A DNA stretch of 59,782 bases, taken from the NCBI GenBank assembly GCA_041654095.1, contig JBAZED010000009.1, positions 1 through 59,782 on the forward strand, given 5' to 3'. Positions 24,450 through 33,874 of the stretch are shown one piece after another. Within the stretch, counting starts at the first letter, position 1, and each line of letters opens with the position of its first letter. Source of the stretch: UBA1424 sp041654095 (GTDB taxonomy: Bacteria; Bacillota_I; Bacilli_A; RFN20; CAG-826). The notes beneath the pieces are model-generated. The model worked only from the letters and a program-made list of their open reading frames with translations, was not told the origin of the DNA and made no database searches. The position numbers and the translations under genes were made by a program.

Positions 24450-25473
24450 CAGCATTCCAAAAATCGTTCCTAATGAATTGTCGAACGAGACTAAGTCGAC
24501 GATGAAGACGCGAATCATCACGTCGATCATCTTGGCCCTAATCTGCTTTCCTTGCGTCTTTCTCGGCGGCTGGTTTTATTTTGCCCTCATCTTCGTGATC
24601 GTCTCGATGTCGACACACGAAATTGTCTCGGTTGAGCGCAAGAGGCGCTTCTCGCTTTTCATCTATGTTTTTTGCTACATAATCATGTATTCGCTCGTCT
24701 ACTGGGTCTTTAGCAAAAATCAAGTTCTGCAGTTTCGCGAGGATCCTCTCAATTATGTCTTCGCCATCGAAAAGGGTTTTAACACTCTGTCGGTTTCGAC
24801 GATCGCCATCGCGGTGGCGGCCGGCGTCTTTTTCTTAGTCGTGTTGACCAACGAAAAGTTTACGATTCTCGATGCCACCTATTTGTTTACGATGATCGTC
24901 GTCGTCGCCCTCGGCATGCAAGCCTTGCTCTTCATGCGGTACTATCCCTACTCAAAATTTGCATTTGACGCAATCGATAACACAATCGATATCACGACAC
25001 CTATTTTCAGATATCTGCATTCATCCTTCCTCCTCCTCTATCTGGCGATCGGGGTAATGGTCAATGATATCGGCGCCTATTTTATCGGTGTCCTATTTGG
25101 CCACAACAAAGTTAATCCCCGCATTTCGCCAAAGAAAACCTGGGAAGGGTTTTTCGGCGGAATCATCGCCAGCTTTCTAATTTCGGTCGGCTTTGCCATC
25201 CTCGTCAGCGAATTGGGCATGCCGATTTTGCCGTTCCTGACCACTCAGAAATGGTACTGGATCGTCTTGCTATCATTGGCGATGCCGATTATCGCCAACC
25301 TCGGAGACTTCACCTTCAGCTCGATCAAAAGGCACTACGAAATCAAAGATTTCAGCACTATCCTCAAAGGTCACGGCGGCGTTCTTGATCGCCTTGATTC
25401 AGCTTTGTTCTCCGCGATTGTCATCGCTGTTTTGATCATCTTCATCAATAACGGGTGGGATTTCTTCTTATGA
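24442..25473 (+). CDS. cdsA: Phosphatidate cytidylyltransferase
   Basis: A 343-residue integral membrane enzyme making CDP-diacylglycerol from phosphatidate and CTP. Multiple hydrophobic segments are visible. The family signature is near the C terminus: NPRISPKKTWEGFFGGIIAS, then NLGDFTFSSIKRHYEIKDFS and GHGGVLDRLDSALFSA. It is longer than the typical 260-280 residues, with a hydrophilic N-terminal tail of about 20 residues and a loop around residues 90-110. It overlaps uppS by 8 bp and dxr by 4 bp. Confidence 0.94.
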   Translation: MNNSIPKIVPNELSNETKSTMKTRIITSIILALICFPCVFLGGWFYFALIFVIVSMSTHEIVSVERKRRFSLFIYVFCYIIMYSLVYWVFSKNQVLQFREDPLNYVFAIEKGFNTLSVSTIAIAVAAGVFFLVVLTNEKFTILDATYLFTMIVVVALGMQALLFMRYYPYSKFAFDAIDNTIDITTPIFRYLHSSFLLLYLAIGVMVNDIGAYFIGVLFGHNKVNPRISPKKTWEGFFGGIIASFLISVGFAILVSELGMPILPFLTTQKWYWIVLLSLAMPIIANLGDFTFSSIKRHYEIKDFSTILKGHGGVLDRLDSALFSAIVIAVLIIFINNGWDFFL

Positions 25474-26618
25474 AACGCCTCCTCCTCCTCGGGGCTTCGG
25501 GCAGCATCGGTCAACAAACCCTTGATGTCATCGCCTCAAATCGCCAGGACTTTGAACTCGTTGCTTTTTCGGTCGGCGAGAAAGTCGATGTCGTCGCCAA
25601 AATCCTTCGCCAACACGCGAGCGTTCGCTATGTCTGCGTCAAACACCGCGAGTATTTGGACGTTCTGACCAGGCAGTTTTGCGAAGTAACTTTCTTTAGT
25701 GGCGATGATGGTTTGATCAAACTCGTCAACAATGTCGATTGCGACTTAGTCATCAATGCCTTGGTCGGTTTTGCCGGCTTCCCTCCGACCATCGCCGCCT
25801 TAAAGAAAAAGGCCACCATTTGCCTCGCCAATAAAGAGAGCCTCGTCGTCGGCGGGGAAATCGTTCAGCGCCTTTTAAAAAAAGGATATGGCAAATTGTA
25901 TCCCATCGATTCGGAACACGTCGCTTTGGCCAAGTGCCTCAGCCGAGTCGCGAGAGAAGGCGATGTCGAGCGTTTAATCCTGACCGCATCGGGCGGAGCT
26001 TTTCGCCATTTGAGCAAAGAGCAACTCGCCGATGTCAAGGTCGAAGATGCCCTAAAACACCCGACGTGGCAGATGGGCGCCAAGATCACCATCGATTCGG
26101 CGACGATGATGAATAAAGGTTTTGAGGTCATTGAAGCTCATTATTTATTTGGATATCCGCTTTCCAAAATCGACATCTTGATGCACGACGAAAGTTATGT
26201 CCATTCGCTCGTCAAGCTGAAAGACGGAAGCTTTTTGGCCGACATCAGCAATCCCGATATGCGGACGCCAATCGCCTATGCTCTCTATGAGGGGCGAATA
26301 ACCTATGATGTCACCAAGGTAAAGACCATTCGCCAACTGGCCGCTTATCATTTTCATGAGTTCGACCCTTTAAAATATCCTTGTGTCGAACTCGCGAAGG
26401 CGGCCCTTAAAAAAGGCGGAACGGCGCCGGCGATCTTAAATGCCGCGAATGAAGGAGCGGTGCACGCCTTTCTCGAAAACAGGATCTCCTTCCTTTCGAT
26501 TCACGATATCATCGCCAAAGTCCTCGAACGAGCCAAAATTAAACGACAGACGATTCGAAATGTCATTCAGGCTGACAAGAAAACGCGCCTGCAACTAAGA
26601 AAAATAATGGGTAATTAA
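25470..26618 (+). CDS. dxr: 1-deoxy-D-xylulose 5-phosphate reductoisomerase
   Basis: A 382-residue DXR, the NADPH-dependent second step of the MEP isoprenoid pathway. Marks are LLLLGASGSIGQQTLDVIAS (NADPH fold), LANKESLVVGG, YPIDSEHVALAKCL, LTASGGAFRH, MGAKITIDSATMMNKGFEVI and AANEGAVHAFL. The start at 25470 gives an ATGA overlap with cdsA; a GTG 15 bp upstream is less likely. Length is normal. Confidence 0.96.
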   Translation: MKRLLLLGASGSIGQQTLDVIASNRQDFELVAFSVGEKVDVVAKILRQHASVRYVCVKHREYLDVLTRQFCEVTFFSGDDGLIKLVNNVDCDLVINALVGFAGFPPTIAALKKKATICLANKESLVVGGEIVQRLLKKGYGKLYPIDSEHVALAKCLSRVAREGDVERLILTASGGAFRHLSKEQLADVKVEDALKHPTWQMGAKITIDSATMMNKGFEVIEAHYLFGYPLSKIDILMHDESYVHSLVKLKDGSFLADISNPDMRTPIAYALYEGRITYDVTKVKTIRQLAAYHFHEFDPLKYPCVELAKAALKKGGTAPAILNAANEGAVHAFLENRISFLSIHDIIAKVLERAKIKRQTIRNVIQADKKTRLQLRKIMGN

Positions 26619-26619
26619 C

Positions 26620-27912
26620 ATGGTAATTCTCAGCTTCATTCTCAACATCGTCCTCTTTCTCGTCTCGCTGGGTGTTTTAATTACCATTCATGAACTCGGT
26701 CATTTTTGGACAGCAAAATTATTCAATGTCTATTGCATTGATTTTTCGATTGGCTTTGGGCCGAAATTTTTTAAGCGTAAGCGAAAAGGCGGCGAGACGA
26801 CTTTCTCAATCGGCGCGATTCCGCTCGGCGGTTATGTTTTGATGTACGGCGAAGGCACTGAACTGCCCGACGGCGTCGTCATCGACCAAGCGCGGAGCCT
26901 AGAAGGCATCAAGAAATGGAAGCGAGCCGTAATCCTATCGGCCGGTATCGTCTTGAACATGATTCTCGGCATGGCGCTCTTTTTGATTTCCAACACCGTT
27001 CTTCCTTATTCTTTTTTCGAAGGCGAAGCGGTTATCGCTGAAAGCTCTATCGCTCATGAGGCTGGTGTTCGGACGGGCGATTATCTCGACTATGCCATCT
27101 TCGAACTTCCCGACACTCAAGAGAAAATGCTCATCGTCGATAGCGAAGTGGATTTCAAAGGCAGAACATATGTCTTGGGTTTCTTACCCAATAAGGTGCG
27201 CAACAATCCCAAACTCGTCGACGGAATTTATCTTTTTGAACCCTATAGCGCTGAAGAATTATTATCGGTTAATTATAAGTTGAATGAAGCGGACTCATTT
27301 ACGGTCGCCAATATCCCCAATCTCAAGAAGAGTTATCTCTCGAGCGATTACGTAATTGGCGATACCTTTACGGCGTCAGTCTATACTCTTCGCAGCGATG
27401 AAGAGGGAGGCCTTCCGCAGTCGGCGACTCACGATTTTGTCTTCGAAGTCTACTCTCCTGGTCTCAACGAGCCTCTCGCTTGGAAAGATCTCGGCATCGC
27501 CTTTACATTCGTGCAAAAATGGAATACTCTCGGCGAAGGATTGAAGGCGACGTGGGATGATTTCGCCTACGCTAATTCAGCGGTTGTCCGCGGCATCGGC
27601 ATGCTCTTTACGGGGCAAGGAGAAGTGTCGGGTTTCGTCGGCATCTTCTCAACATCATCGACGATTTTAGCTGACTACGGATTTGGTAGCTATCTCTTTT
27701 TATGGGGTCTTATCTCCGTCAACCTCGCCATCTTTAATCTCCTGCCTTTCCCCGGCCTTGATGGTTGGCAACTGTTAGTGACGGCGATCGAGGGCATCAC
27801 GCGCAAAAAAGTTCCGACGAAAGTAAAAGCCATCATCTCCGCCATCGGCTTAGTCCTTCTCTTTGGACTCATGATTTTCATCACGATCAAGGACATAATG
27901 GGACTCTTCTAG
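26620..27912 (+). CDS. rseP: RIP site-2 metalloprotease RseP/RasP
   Basis: A 430-residue intramembrane zinc protease that trims membrane-bound anti-sigma factors and leftover signal peptides. The zinc site HELGH lies in LGVLITIHELGHFWTAKLF in the first membrane segment, with the second conserved motif NLLPFPGLDGWQLL in a C-terminal one. A PDZ-like region (EAGVRTGDYL) follows the second membrane segment but is diverged. The ATG lies 1 bp after the dxr stop. polC follows after 11 bp; proS, present between them in Bacillus, is missing. Confidence 0.94.
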   Translation: MVILSFILNIVLFLVSLGVLITIHELGHFWTAKLFNVYCIDFSIGFGPKFFKRKRKGGETTFSIGAIPLGGYVLMYGEGTELPDGVVIDQARSLEGIKKWKRAVILSAGIVLNMILGMALFLISNTVLPYSFFEGEAVIAESSIAHEAGVRTGDYLDYAIFELPDTQEKMLIVDSEVDFKGRTYVLGFLPNKVRNNPKLVDGIYLFEPYSAEELLSVNYKLNEADSFTVANIPNLKKSYLSSDYVIGDTFTASVYTLRSDEEGGLPQSATHDFVFEVYSPGLNEPLAWKDLGIAFTFVQKWNTLGEGLKATWDDFAYANSAVVRGIGMLFTGQGEVSGFVGIFSTSSTILADYGFGSYLFLWGLISVNLAIFNLLPFPGLDGWQLLVTAIEGITRKKVPTKVKAIISAIGLVLLFGLMIFITIKDIMGLF

Positions 27913-27923
27913 GGAAGATTGCG

Positions 27924-30900
27924 ATGAACAAAAAGATGATTCGCTTTCTAAACTCGGTCGACATCGTTGATGTTGAGAGTTTTGATCTCGACTTCGATTT
28001 GGTCGGCATGAACGCCATCGATAAGACGCAAGTCGACATGGCGGTCGTCAAAGATACGCCGTGGCAATATCATCTCCTCGAGCGTTTTCAGCGCAGTCTG
28101 AGCTTCATCAAATATCCCTATACAATCACTTTTTCATACAAAGAAAAGCCGACTTTTTATGACGCCGTTCACATCATCGAAAGCTGGTATCGGACCAACT
28201 ATCGAGCAGCGGCGCCGTTTGAGATGCGCGATGATCATGGCAATATCGTCTTGACTTTTCACAATGAGCAAAAACGCGATAATTTCGCGCCGATTATGGC
28301 GGAATTGAAAGATTTTTTCCATTTCTTGTGCTACGAGTTCATCGTTCTCGACGAGTTCGTTCCCGAGGAAAAAGCGATTACGGTTTCGGCCAGCAAGCTC
28401 CAGTCATTGACCAAGAAAGCCGAAAAGGCTATCGAGGAATCCGAGCAGGAAGAAGACGAGGGCGAGACCAGCTACTACCGCGATCCGAAGACGATTGAGG
28501 AAATTCATAAAGAAGAGCTGGAAGGCGCCGAGAAAGAGATGATTAAAATCATGCGCGATAATAAAAAGCGCATGCTCGACGAACGCAAGAAGGTCAGTGC
28601 TTTTCAAAGGGGCAACTATGTCGTCATCGAGAGCATCGGCGACATCATCGCTGAAGCGCAGCGCGTCGATTTTAGCGGTCACATCTTTTCTCATGATGCC
28701 CGCATTCTCGGCAACGGGCGCAATTTCCTATCATTAGGCGTCGGCGATGACAAGCACGCCATCTTTGTTAAAATCTACGGTTCAAAGAGCGGCGATGATA
28801 ACTTCGATATTTATAAAATCGGCATGAACGTTCGCGTTCAAGGCGCGATTGAACGCGATAAATTTACCAATGAACTAGTCGTCATGGGCCACACTGTCGA
28901 CCTTCTCCCTTCCAGTCCTCTTCGCAAAGATCCCGAAGAAGAAAAGCGGGTCGAGCTCCACCTCCATACCAAGATGTCGGCGATGGATGGAGTCGGCGAG
29001 ATCGAAGACTATATCAAAGTCGCCAAATCGATGGGTCATAAAGCCATCGCCATCACCGACCACGGTGTCGTACAAGGTTTTCCAGAAGCCCAAAAACACG
29101 CTCATGACTTAGGTATTAAAGTCTTGTATGGCGCGGAATTATACATGGTCGATGACAATTTGAAATACGCCTACAATCCAAGGAATATCGAACTTCATGA
29201 TGCCACCTATGTCTGCTTCGACTTTGAAACGACGGGCCTCTCTTCAAAATATGACCGCATCATCGAATTTGGCGCGACGCGCTTCGAGCGCGGCGTCGTC
29301 GTCGACACGATCGACTCCTTCATCAATCCCCGCCGTCCGATTCCCAAAAAGATCACACAGATGACGCGGATTACCGACGAGATGGTCAAGGATGCCCCGA
29401 GCGAAGATGAAGTTCTCTTTAAAATTCGGCAGTTTATGAAAGACGCCATCCTCGTTTCGCACAATGCCGAGTTCGATATCGGTTTTCTCAATGAAGCCTT
29501 AGTCCGCAATGGGCAAGAAAGAATTTCGAATCCTGTCATTGATACGCTTGCGCTATCACGCTATCTCTTTCCGGAAGCGCGCTATCATAACCTCGGCGCC
29601 CTATGCCGCAATTTGGAAATCACATCATACAATGATGACGAAGCTCACCGCGCCGATTTCGATGCTCGCATATTAAACGATGTATGGCTGGCTATTTTAA
29701 ACATCCTCGTCCGCGGCAACATGCAACTCACGCACGCCGATTTGACGAAGCTGAAAGCCAATGATGCGATATTAAAACATCTGAAGCCTCGTCACGTTAT
29801 CGCTTTGGCCAAAAGTGAACTGGGCCTTAAAAATCTCTATAAGCTCATCTCTCTCAGCCACATCGATTATTTGGCAGAAATGCCAAAAGTTCCACGCCGC
29901 GAGATGATTAACCACCACGAAGGATTGCTCTTTGGCTCGGCCTGTTTTAATGGCGAGGTGTTCGACACGGCGCGGACGAGAACTAAAGAAGACTTAAAGC
30001 TGGTTATGGGTTTTTATGATTATATCGAAATTCAGCCCATCCCCAATTATTCCTATCTCGTCAATGTCGGTTCTGTCGAAAGCAATGAGCAGATCGAATC
30101 GTTTATCAAAGACATTATCGATGCGGCTGCCGATATCGACAAGCCGGTAGTAGCGACCGGCGATGCCCACTATGTCAATCCCGAAGAAAAAATCCGCCGC
30201 GATGTTTACATCATGGCCAAAGCCGTCGGTGGCAAACCCCATCCTTTGAACACCAACCCCTATGAACGGCCTGGTGAAGTTTATTATGATAACCCCGATC
30301 AACACTACCGTTCGACCAAGGAAATGCTCAACGAATTTTCTTTCCTAGGCGAGGAGAAAGCCCGCGAGATCGTCATCAAAAATACGAACGAAATCGCCGA
30401 TTTAATTCAAGAATTATTTCCGGTCAAAAATAAGCTTTTTGCACCGAAAATCCCAGGAACTGAAGAGTTTTTGCGTTCCCTATGCTTTAAGACGGCCTAC
30501 GAATGGTATGGTAATCCTCTGCCTCAGCATATTGAAGAACGCCTGAACCGCGAACTAAACGGTATCATCAGCAACGGTTACTCGGTGAACTATTACATCG
30601 CCCACAAAATTATCGCCAAGGCTCAAGAAGACGGCTATCTAGTTGGCAGCCGTGGTTCGGTCGGTTCCTCCCTCGCGGCGACGATGGCCTACATCACCGA
30701 AGTCAATCCGCTCAAGCCTCATTATCGCTGTCCGAAGTGCAAGAACTCCGAATTTGTCCAAGATTCCAAATACTCTTCCGGCTATGACTTGCCCGACAAG
30801 AACTGTCCGGTCTGCGGAACAAAATACATCAAAGACGGGCAGAACATCCCTTTTGAAACATTCCTCGGTTTCAACGCCGAAAAAATACCTGATATCGATT

Positions 30901-32351
30901 TGAACTTCCCGAGCGATTATCAAGCTCGAGCTCACGATTACACCAAAGTCCTCTTAGGTGAAGATAGCGTGTTCCGCGCCGGCACAATCGGCACGACGGC
31001 CGAGAAGACGGCCTTTGGCTATGTCCGCGGTTATTTCGAACGCTTAGGTAAAGATCCCAATACGGTTCCGCGTGCTGAAATCGCATATTTAGCGTCCCAT
31101 CTCACCGGCGTAAAAAAGACGACGGGGCAGCACCCTGGCGGCATCATGGTTATTCCGAACGATAAAGAAGTGTATGATTTCACCCCTGTTCAGTACCCTG
31201 CCGACGATAAGGAATCGACGTGGAAGACGACGCACTTTGACTATCGAGCAATCCATGACTCATTGCTCAAACTCGACCTTTTGGGCCACGTCGATCCTCT
31301 GGCCCTCAAGATGATGTGCGAGATGACGAATATCAAAGTCGAAGATATTCCAATGAACGATCCGAAAGTCCTGTCGTTGTTCTCGACGGACGCCTCTCTG
31401 CAACGCAAAAATAATTTCTTAAGAGTTGAAAATGGAGCCTTGGCCATTCCCGAATTCGGTACTGATTTTGTGCGCGGTGTCTTGCGGAAGACGAAGCCGA
31501 AGACCTTTGCCGAGTTGGTCATCATCTCAGCCTTGACCCACGGCGAAAACGTGTGGGCGAATAACGCCGAGGCGTTAATCGATCAGAAGATATGCGGTCT
31601 CAAAGACGTCATCGGTTGCCGCGATGATATCATGACCTACTTAACCGACAAAGGTCTGGAACCCAAGATTGCTTTTAGCATTATGGAGTCAGTACGCAAG
31701 GGCAAAAAAGTCGCGCCCGAATTCGCCGCCGTCATGCGCGCTCATAACGTACCTGAATACTACATCTCTTCGTGCAACAAAATTAAATATATGTTCCCGA
31801 AAGCCCACGCCGTGGCCTATGTCATGATGGCGGTCCGCGTCGGTTATTTCAAAGTCTATTATCCCCTTGAATTCTATGCCACTTTCTTCAGTGTGCGTAG
31901 CAAGCAATACGAATTTAAAACGATGTTCAAAGGCGAAGATGCCATCACGACTCGTATTGAAGAATTGCGCCGCAAGATGCTCAATCGCGCCGAGAAAATC
32001 CAAAATAAGGAAGTCGGTATCTTTGATACCTTGACGATTGCCATCGAAATGGTCGAGCGCGGTTACAAGTTCGGCAACATCGACATCTACAAATCGGATG
32101 CCGCCAATTTCACCGTCGATTATAACCGCGGCGTCTTAGTTCCGCCCTTTATCGTCCTCGATGGCTTGGGCGAGTCAGCCGCCCTCTCCATCGTCGAAGC
32201 CCGCAAGAACGGAAAATTTTTATCCAAAGAAGATCTCTTGTCCAGAACCAAACTCAATAATACCAACCTTGAAGAGCTCACGCGCCTGGGCGCCATCGAT
32301 GAATTGGGCGATACGAATCAAATTTCGTTATTTGAATTTAACTTTGATTAA
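27924..32351 (+). CDS. polC: DNA polymerase III alpha subunit, PolC type
   Basis: A 1475-residue Gram-positive replicative polymerase. In order: N-terminal domains, an OB fold (about 235-340), a PHP domain (VELHLHTKMSAMDGV, AITDHGVVQGFPEA) split by a DEDD exonuclease (CFDFETTGLSS, about residue 430; SHNAEFDIGFLNEAL). A C4 zinc ribbon (CPKCKNSEF and CPVCGTKY) follows near residue 935. The catalytic palm is PDIDLNFPSDYQ (about residue 987) with RAGTIGTTAEKTAFGYV, then the thumb and fingers. ATG 27924 with AGGGAAG upstream is chosen; an in-frame extension would run back into rseP. Size is usual for PolC. The gene ends just before two tRNAs. Confidence 0.97.
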   Translation: MNKKMIRFLNSVDIVDVESFDLDFDLVGMNAIDKTQVDMAVVKDTPWQYHLLERFQRSLSFIKYPYTITFSYKEKPTFYDAVHIIESWYRTNYRAAAPFEMRDDHGNIVLTFHNEQKRDNFAPIMAELKDFFHFLCYEFIVLDEFVPEEKAITVSASKLQSLTKKAEKAIEESEQEEDEGETSYYRDPKTIEEIHKEELEGAEKEMIKIMRDNKKRMLDERKKVSAFQRGNYVVIESIGDIIAEAQRVDFSGHIFSHDARILGNGRNFLSLGVGDDKHAIFVKIYGSKSGDDNFDIYKIGMNVRVQGAIERDKFTNELVVMGHTVDLLPSSPLRKDPEEEKRVELHLHTKMSAMDGVGEIEDYIKVAKSMGHKAIAITDHGVVQGFPEAQKHAHDLGIKVLYGAELYMVDDNLKYAYNPRNIELHDATYVCFDFETTGLSSKYDRIIEFGATRFERGVVVDTIDSFINPRRPIPKKITQMTRITDEMVKDAPSEDEVLFKIRQFMKDAILVSHNAEFDIGFLNEALVRNGQERISNPVIDTLALSRYLFPEARYHNLGALCRNLEITSYNDDEAHRADFDARILNDVWLAILNILVRGNMQLTHADLTKLKANDAILKHLKPRHVIALAKSELGLKNLYKLISLSHIDYLAEMPKVPRREMINHHEGLLFGSACFNGEVFDTARTRTKEDLKLVMGFYDYIEIQPIPNYSYLVNVGSVESNEQIESFIKDIIDAAADIDKPVVATGDAHYVNPEEKIRRDVYIMAKAVGGKPHPLNTNPYERPGEVYYDNPDQHYRSTKEMLNEFSFLGEEKAREIVIKNTNEIADLIQELFPVKNKLFAPKIPGTEEFLRSLCFKTAYEWYGNPLPQHIEERLNRELNGIISNGYSVNYYIAHKIIAKAQEDGYLVGSRGSVGSSLAATMAYITEVNPLKPHYRCPKCKNSEFVQDSKYSSGYDLPDKNCPVCGTKYIKDGQNIPFETFLGFNAEKIPDIDLNFPSDYQARAHDYTKVLLGEDSVFRAGTIGTTAEKTAFGYVRGYFERLGKDPNTVPRAEIAYLASHLTGVKKTTGQHPGGIMVIPNDKEVYDFTPVQYPADDKESTWKTTHFDYRAIHDSLLKLDLLGHVDPLALKMMCEMTNIKVEDIPMNDPKVLSLFSTDASLQRKNNFLRVENGALAIPEFGTDFVRGVLRKTKPKTFAELVIISALTHGENVWANNAEALIDQKICGLKDVIGCRDDIMTYLTDKGLEPKIAFSIMESVRKGKKVAPEFAAVMRAHNVPEYYISSCNKIKYMFPKAHAVAYVMMAVRVGYFKVYYPLEFYATFFSVRSKQYEFKTMFKGEDAITTRIEELRRKMLNRAEKIQNKEVGIFDTLTIAIEMVERGYKFGNIDIYKSDAANFTVDYNRGVLVPPFIVLDGLGESAALSIVEARKNGKFLSKEDLLSRTKLNNTNLEELTRLGAIDELGDTNQISLFEFNFD

Positions 32352-32382
32352 AAATCATTATAATAGGTAGTTGCGGTCGACT

Positions 32383-32459
32383 CGGGACGTAGCACAGCTT
32401 GGTAGTGCGCTTGGTTCGGGACCAAGAGGTCGAGGGTTCGAATCCCTCCGTTCCGACCA
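32383..32459 (+). tRNA. tRNA-Pro (anticodon CGG)
   Basis: Acceptor stem CGGGACG pairs with CGTTCCG (one G-U), with discriminator A and an encoded CCA. The anticodon stem CTTGG/CCAAG encloses TTCGGGA, giving CGG, which reads the CCG codon. The T-arm GGGTTCGAATCCC is canonical. TATAAT at 32359-32364 may be its -10 box. Confidence 0.95.
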
Positions 32460-32471
32460 TGACGAACAAGT

Positions 32472-32501
32472 GGGATAATACATGCTATTATCTCTTTTTT
32501 T
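32472..32501 (+). terminator. Terminator after tRNA-Pro
   Basis: A nine-base-pair stem (GGGATAATA/TATTATCTC with a wobble), five-base loop and a long T-run. Confidence 0.8.
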
Positions 32502-32558
32502 ATTTTACCGGTTATTTAATCAGGTCTTCAAAACTGCTATTATTTTATAGGCGTTGAT

Positions 32559-32635
32559 GCGCTCGTAGCTCAGTTGGATAGAGCACCACCCTCCTAAGGT
32601 GGGGGTCGGACGTTCGAATCGTCTCGAGCGCGCCA
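32559..32635 (+). tRNA. tRNA-Arg (anticodon CCT)
   Basis: Acceptor GCGCTCG pairs perfectly with CGAGCGC, with discriminator G and encoded CCA. The anticodon loop CTCCTAA gives CCT, reading AGG. The D-arm has the usual AGCTCAGTTGGATAGAGC. Confidence 0.96.
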
Positions 32636-32641
32636 GTATGA

Positions 32642-32668
32642 AAAAGTCCGATTTTATCGGATTTTTTT
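32642..32668 (+). terminator. Terminator after tRNA-Arg
   Basis: TCCGAT-TTT-ATCGGA extended by A-T pairs and followed by a seven-T run. Confidence 0.85.
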
Positions 32669-32828
32669 GTGCAGTTGAAATCATTTTGTATACAACTGAA
32701 ATTGTGTTCGAACGGAATGAATGCCGTTGTCGATAAACTTCAATTATGGGGATAATCAAAAAAACTTTTACTCCTCTCCATCTTTGAGTTACTATAATTC
32801 ACAGTTTATTTGTATGGAGATCTCACAA

Positions 32829-33557
32829 ATGAAAGTGATCATTGGAAACAATAGCGAGATAAGCAAGTTGATTGCTGACGTCTTTGTCGCTCAGATAAAA
32901 GCCAAACCAAATTCCGTTTTAGGATTAGCGACCGGGACTTCCCCCCTCACCGTCTATGCGAATCTCATCGCCGCCAATCGCGAGGGTCGAATATCTTTTC
33001 AAAAAATCGTGACCTATAATCTCGATGAGTATGTCGGGTTAGAAGGAACGCACGATCAATCTTACCGCTACTTTATGAATGTCAATCTTTTCGACCACAT
33101 CGATATCGATAAAAATAACACGCACGTCCTTCAAGGTGTCGGTGATTATCGGGCCTATGCGGCTAACTATGACGATGAAATTGAAAAGAGCGGTGGCATC
33201 GATCTGCAAATCCTCGGGCTTGGAAGCGATGGGCATATCGCCTTTAACGAACCGGGCACTCCTTTCAATAGTCTGACGCACATTGCGGAGTTGACCGAGT
33301 CGACGATTCGCGATAATTCCCGCCTCTTCAACAACATTGCTGAAGTTCCGACAAAAGCGGTGACGATGGGTTTAAATTCTATTATGAAGGCGCGGAAGAT
33401 CGTTTTGATCGCCATCGGGAAAAGCAAGGCCCAAGCCGTCGAGGATCTGCTCCGAGGTCCAATCAGCGAAAAAGTTCCTTCTTCGATCTTGCGCAAGCAC
33501 CGTGATTGCACCGTCTATGTCGATGCTGATGCTTATAGTAAAGTCGTAGAATTGTGA
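32829..33557 (+). CDS. nagB: Glucosamine-6-phosphate deaminase
   Basis: A 242-residue NagB converting glucosamine-6-phosphate to fructose-6-phosphate and ammonia. It begins MKVIIGNNSEISKLIADVF and shows LGLATGTSPLTVYANLI, TYNLDEYVGL (catalytic Asp), ILGLGSDGHIAFNEPGTPF and AVTMGLNSIMKARKIVL. Start at 32829 matches the family and has GGAG 9 bp upstream; in-frame ATGs further upstream lack family alignment. TATAAT at 32793-32798 is the likely -10 box, and the leader is about 24 nt. It is the first carbohydrate gene of this half of the window. nagA is not present. Confidence 0.94.
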   Translation: MKVIIGNNSEISKLIADVFVAQIKAKPNSVLGLATGTSPLTVYANLIAANREGRISFQKIVTYNLDEYVGLEGTHDQSYRYFMNVNLFDHIDIDKNNTHVLQGVGDYRAYAANYDDEIEKSGGIDLQILGLGSDGHIAFNEPGTPFNSLTHIAELTESTIRDNSRLFNNIAEVPTKAVTMGLNSIMKARKIVLIAIGKSKAQAVEDLLRGPISEKVPSSILRKHRDCTVYVDADAYSKVVEL

Positions 33558-33874
33558 ATTAACTTAATTGCTCATAATTGGATGTCGCATGATATCCCAT
33601 TTTTTTGATTTTAAAACGCTTTGCGGTCAAATTTCATCGCCACTTACCATCTTGAAAACTTGCTTCAAATTTGCTACATTACATATGTAACGGTTCAAGT
33701 GATAAGTTTGACGAGTATTATACGTCGACAAGCCTGACCTTTTTGTTTGCGCGTCGCAAAGAAAAAAACATTCAATCCATCTGCAGAACCGTCTTGAAGT
33801 TGATTGATGGGCGGACGTGACACCACGACAAGAGGCAACAATTTACATCGTTAATGGGATCGGAGGGAAATAGT
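33558..33874 (+). other. Intergenic region with terminator, dyad and long leader
   Basis: After nagB a weak terminator candidate (GGAT/ATCC stem, 33581-33598, seven Ts after) is followed by AT-rich DNA and the dyad TTACATATGTAA (33679-33690). A candidate promoter is TTCAAG (33694-33699), 16 bp, TATTAT (33716-33721). The predicted leader of nearly 150 nt contains TTTGCG-CGT-CGCAAA (33746-33760) and CGTG/CACG hairpins. I see no coding potential; the leader's length suggests RNA-level control. Confidence 0.45.
33679..33690. promoter_or_regulatory. TACAnnTGTA dyad upstream of yhhN-like gene
   Basis: TTACATATGTAA is a perfect 12-bp palindrome, identical to the site at 39481-39492 before the malE-like gene. 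Its centre is about 31 bp upstream of a candidate -10 box at 33716. Confidence 0.55.

Noticed and set aside
27765..27923. N-terminal extension of PolC into the rseP gene
   Set aside because: The open frame continues upstream, but the translation does not resemble PolC. The ATG at 27924 has a ribosome binding site and matches the family start.
190..32351. UGA read as tryptophan, as in many Mollicutes
   Set aside because: Several genes end naturally in TGA at the right family length, and conserved Trp positions use TGG, so the standard code applies.
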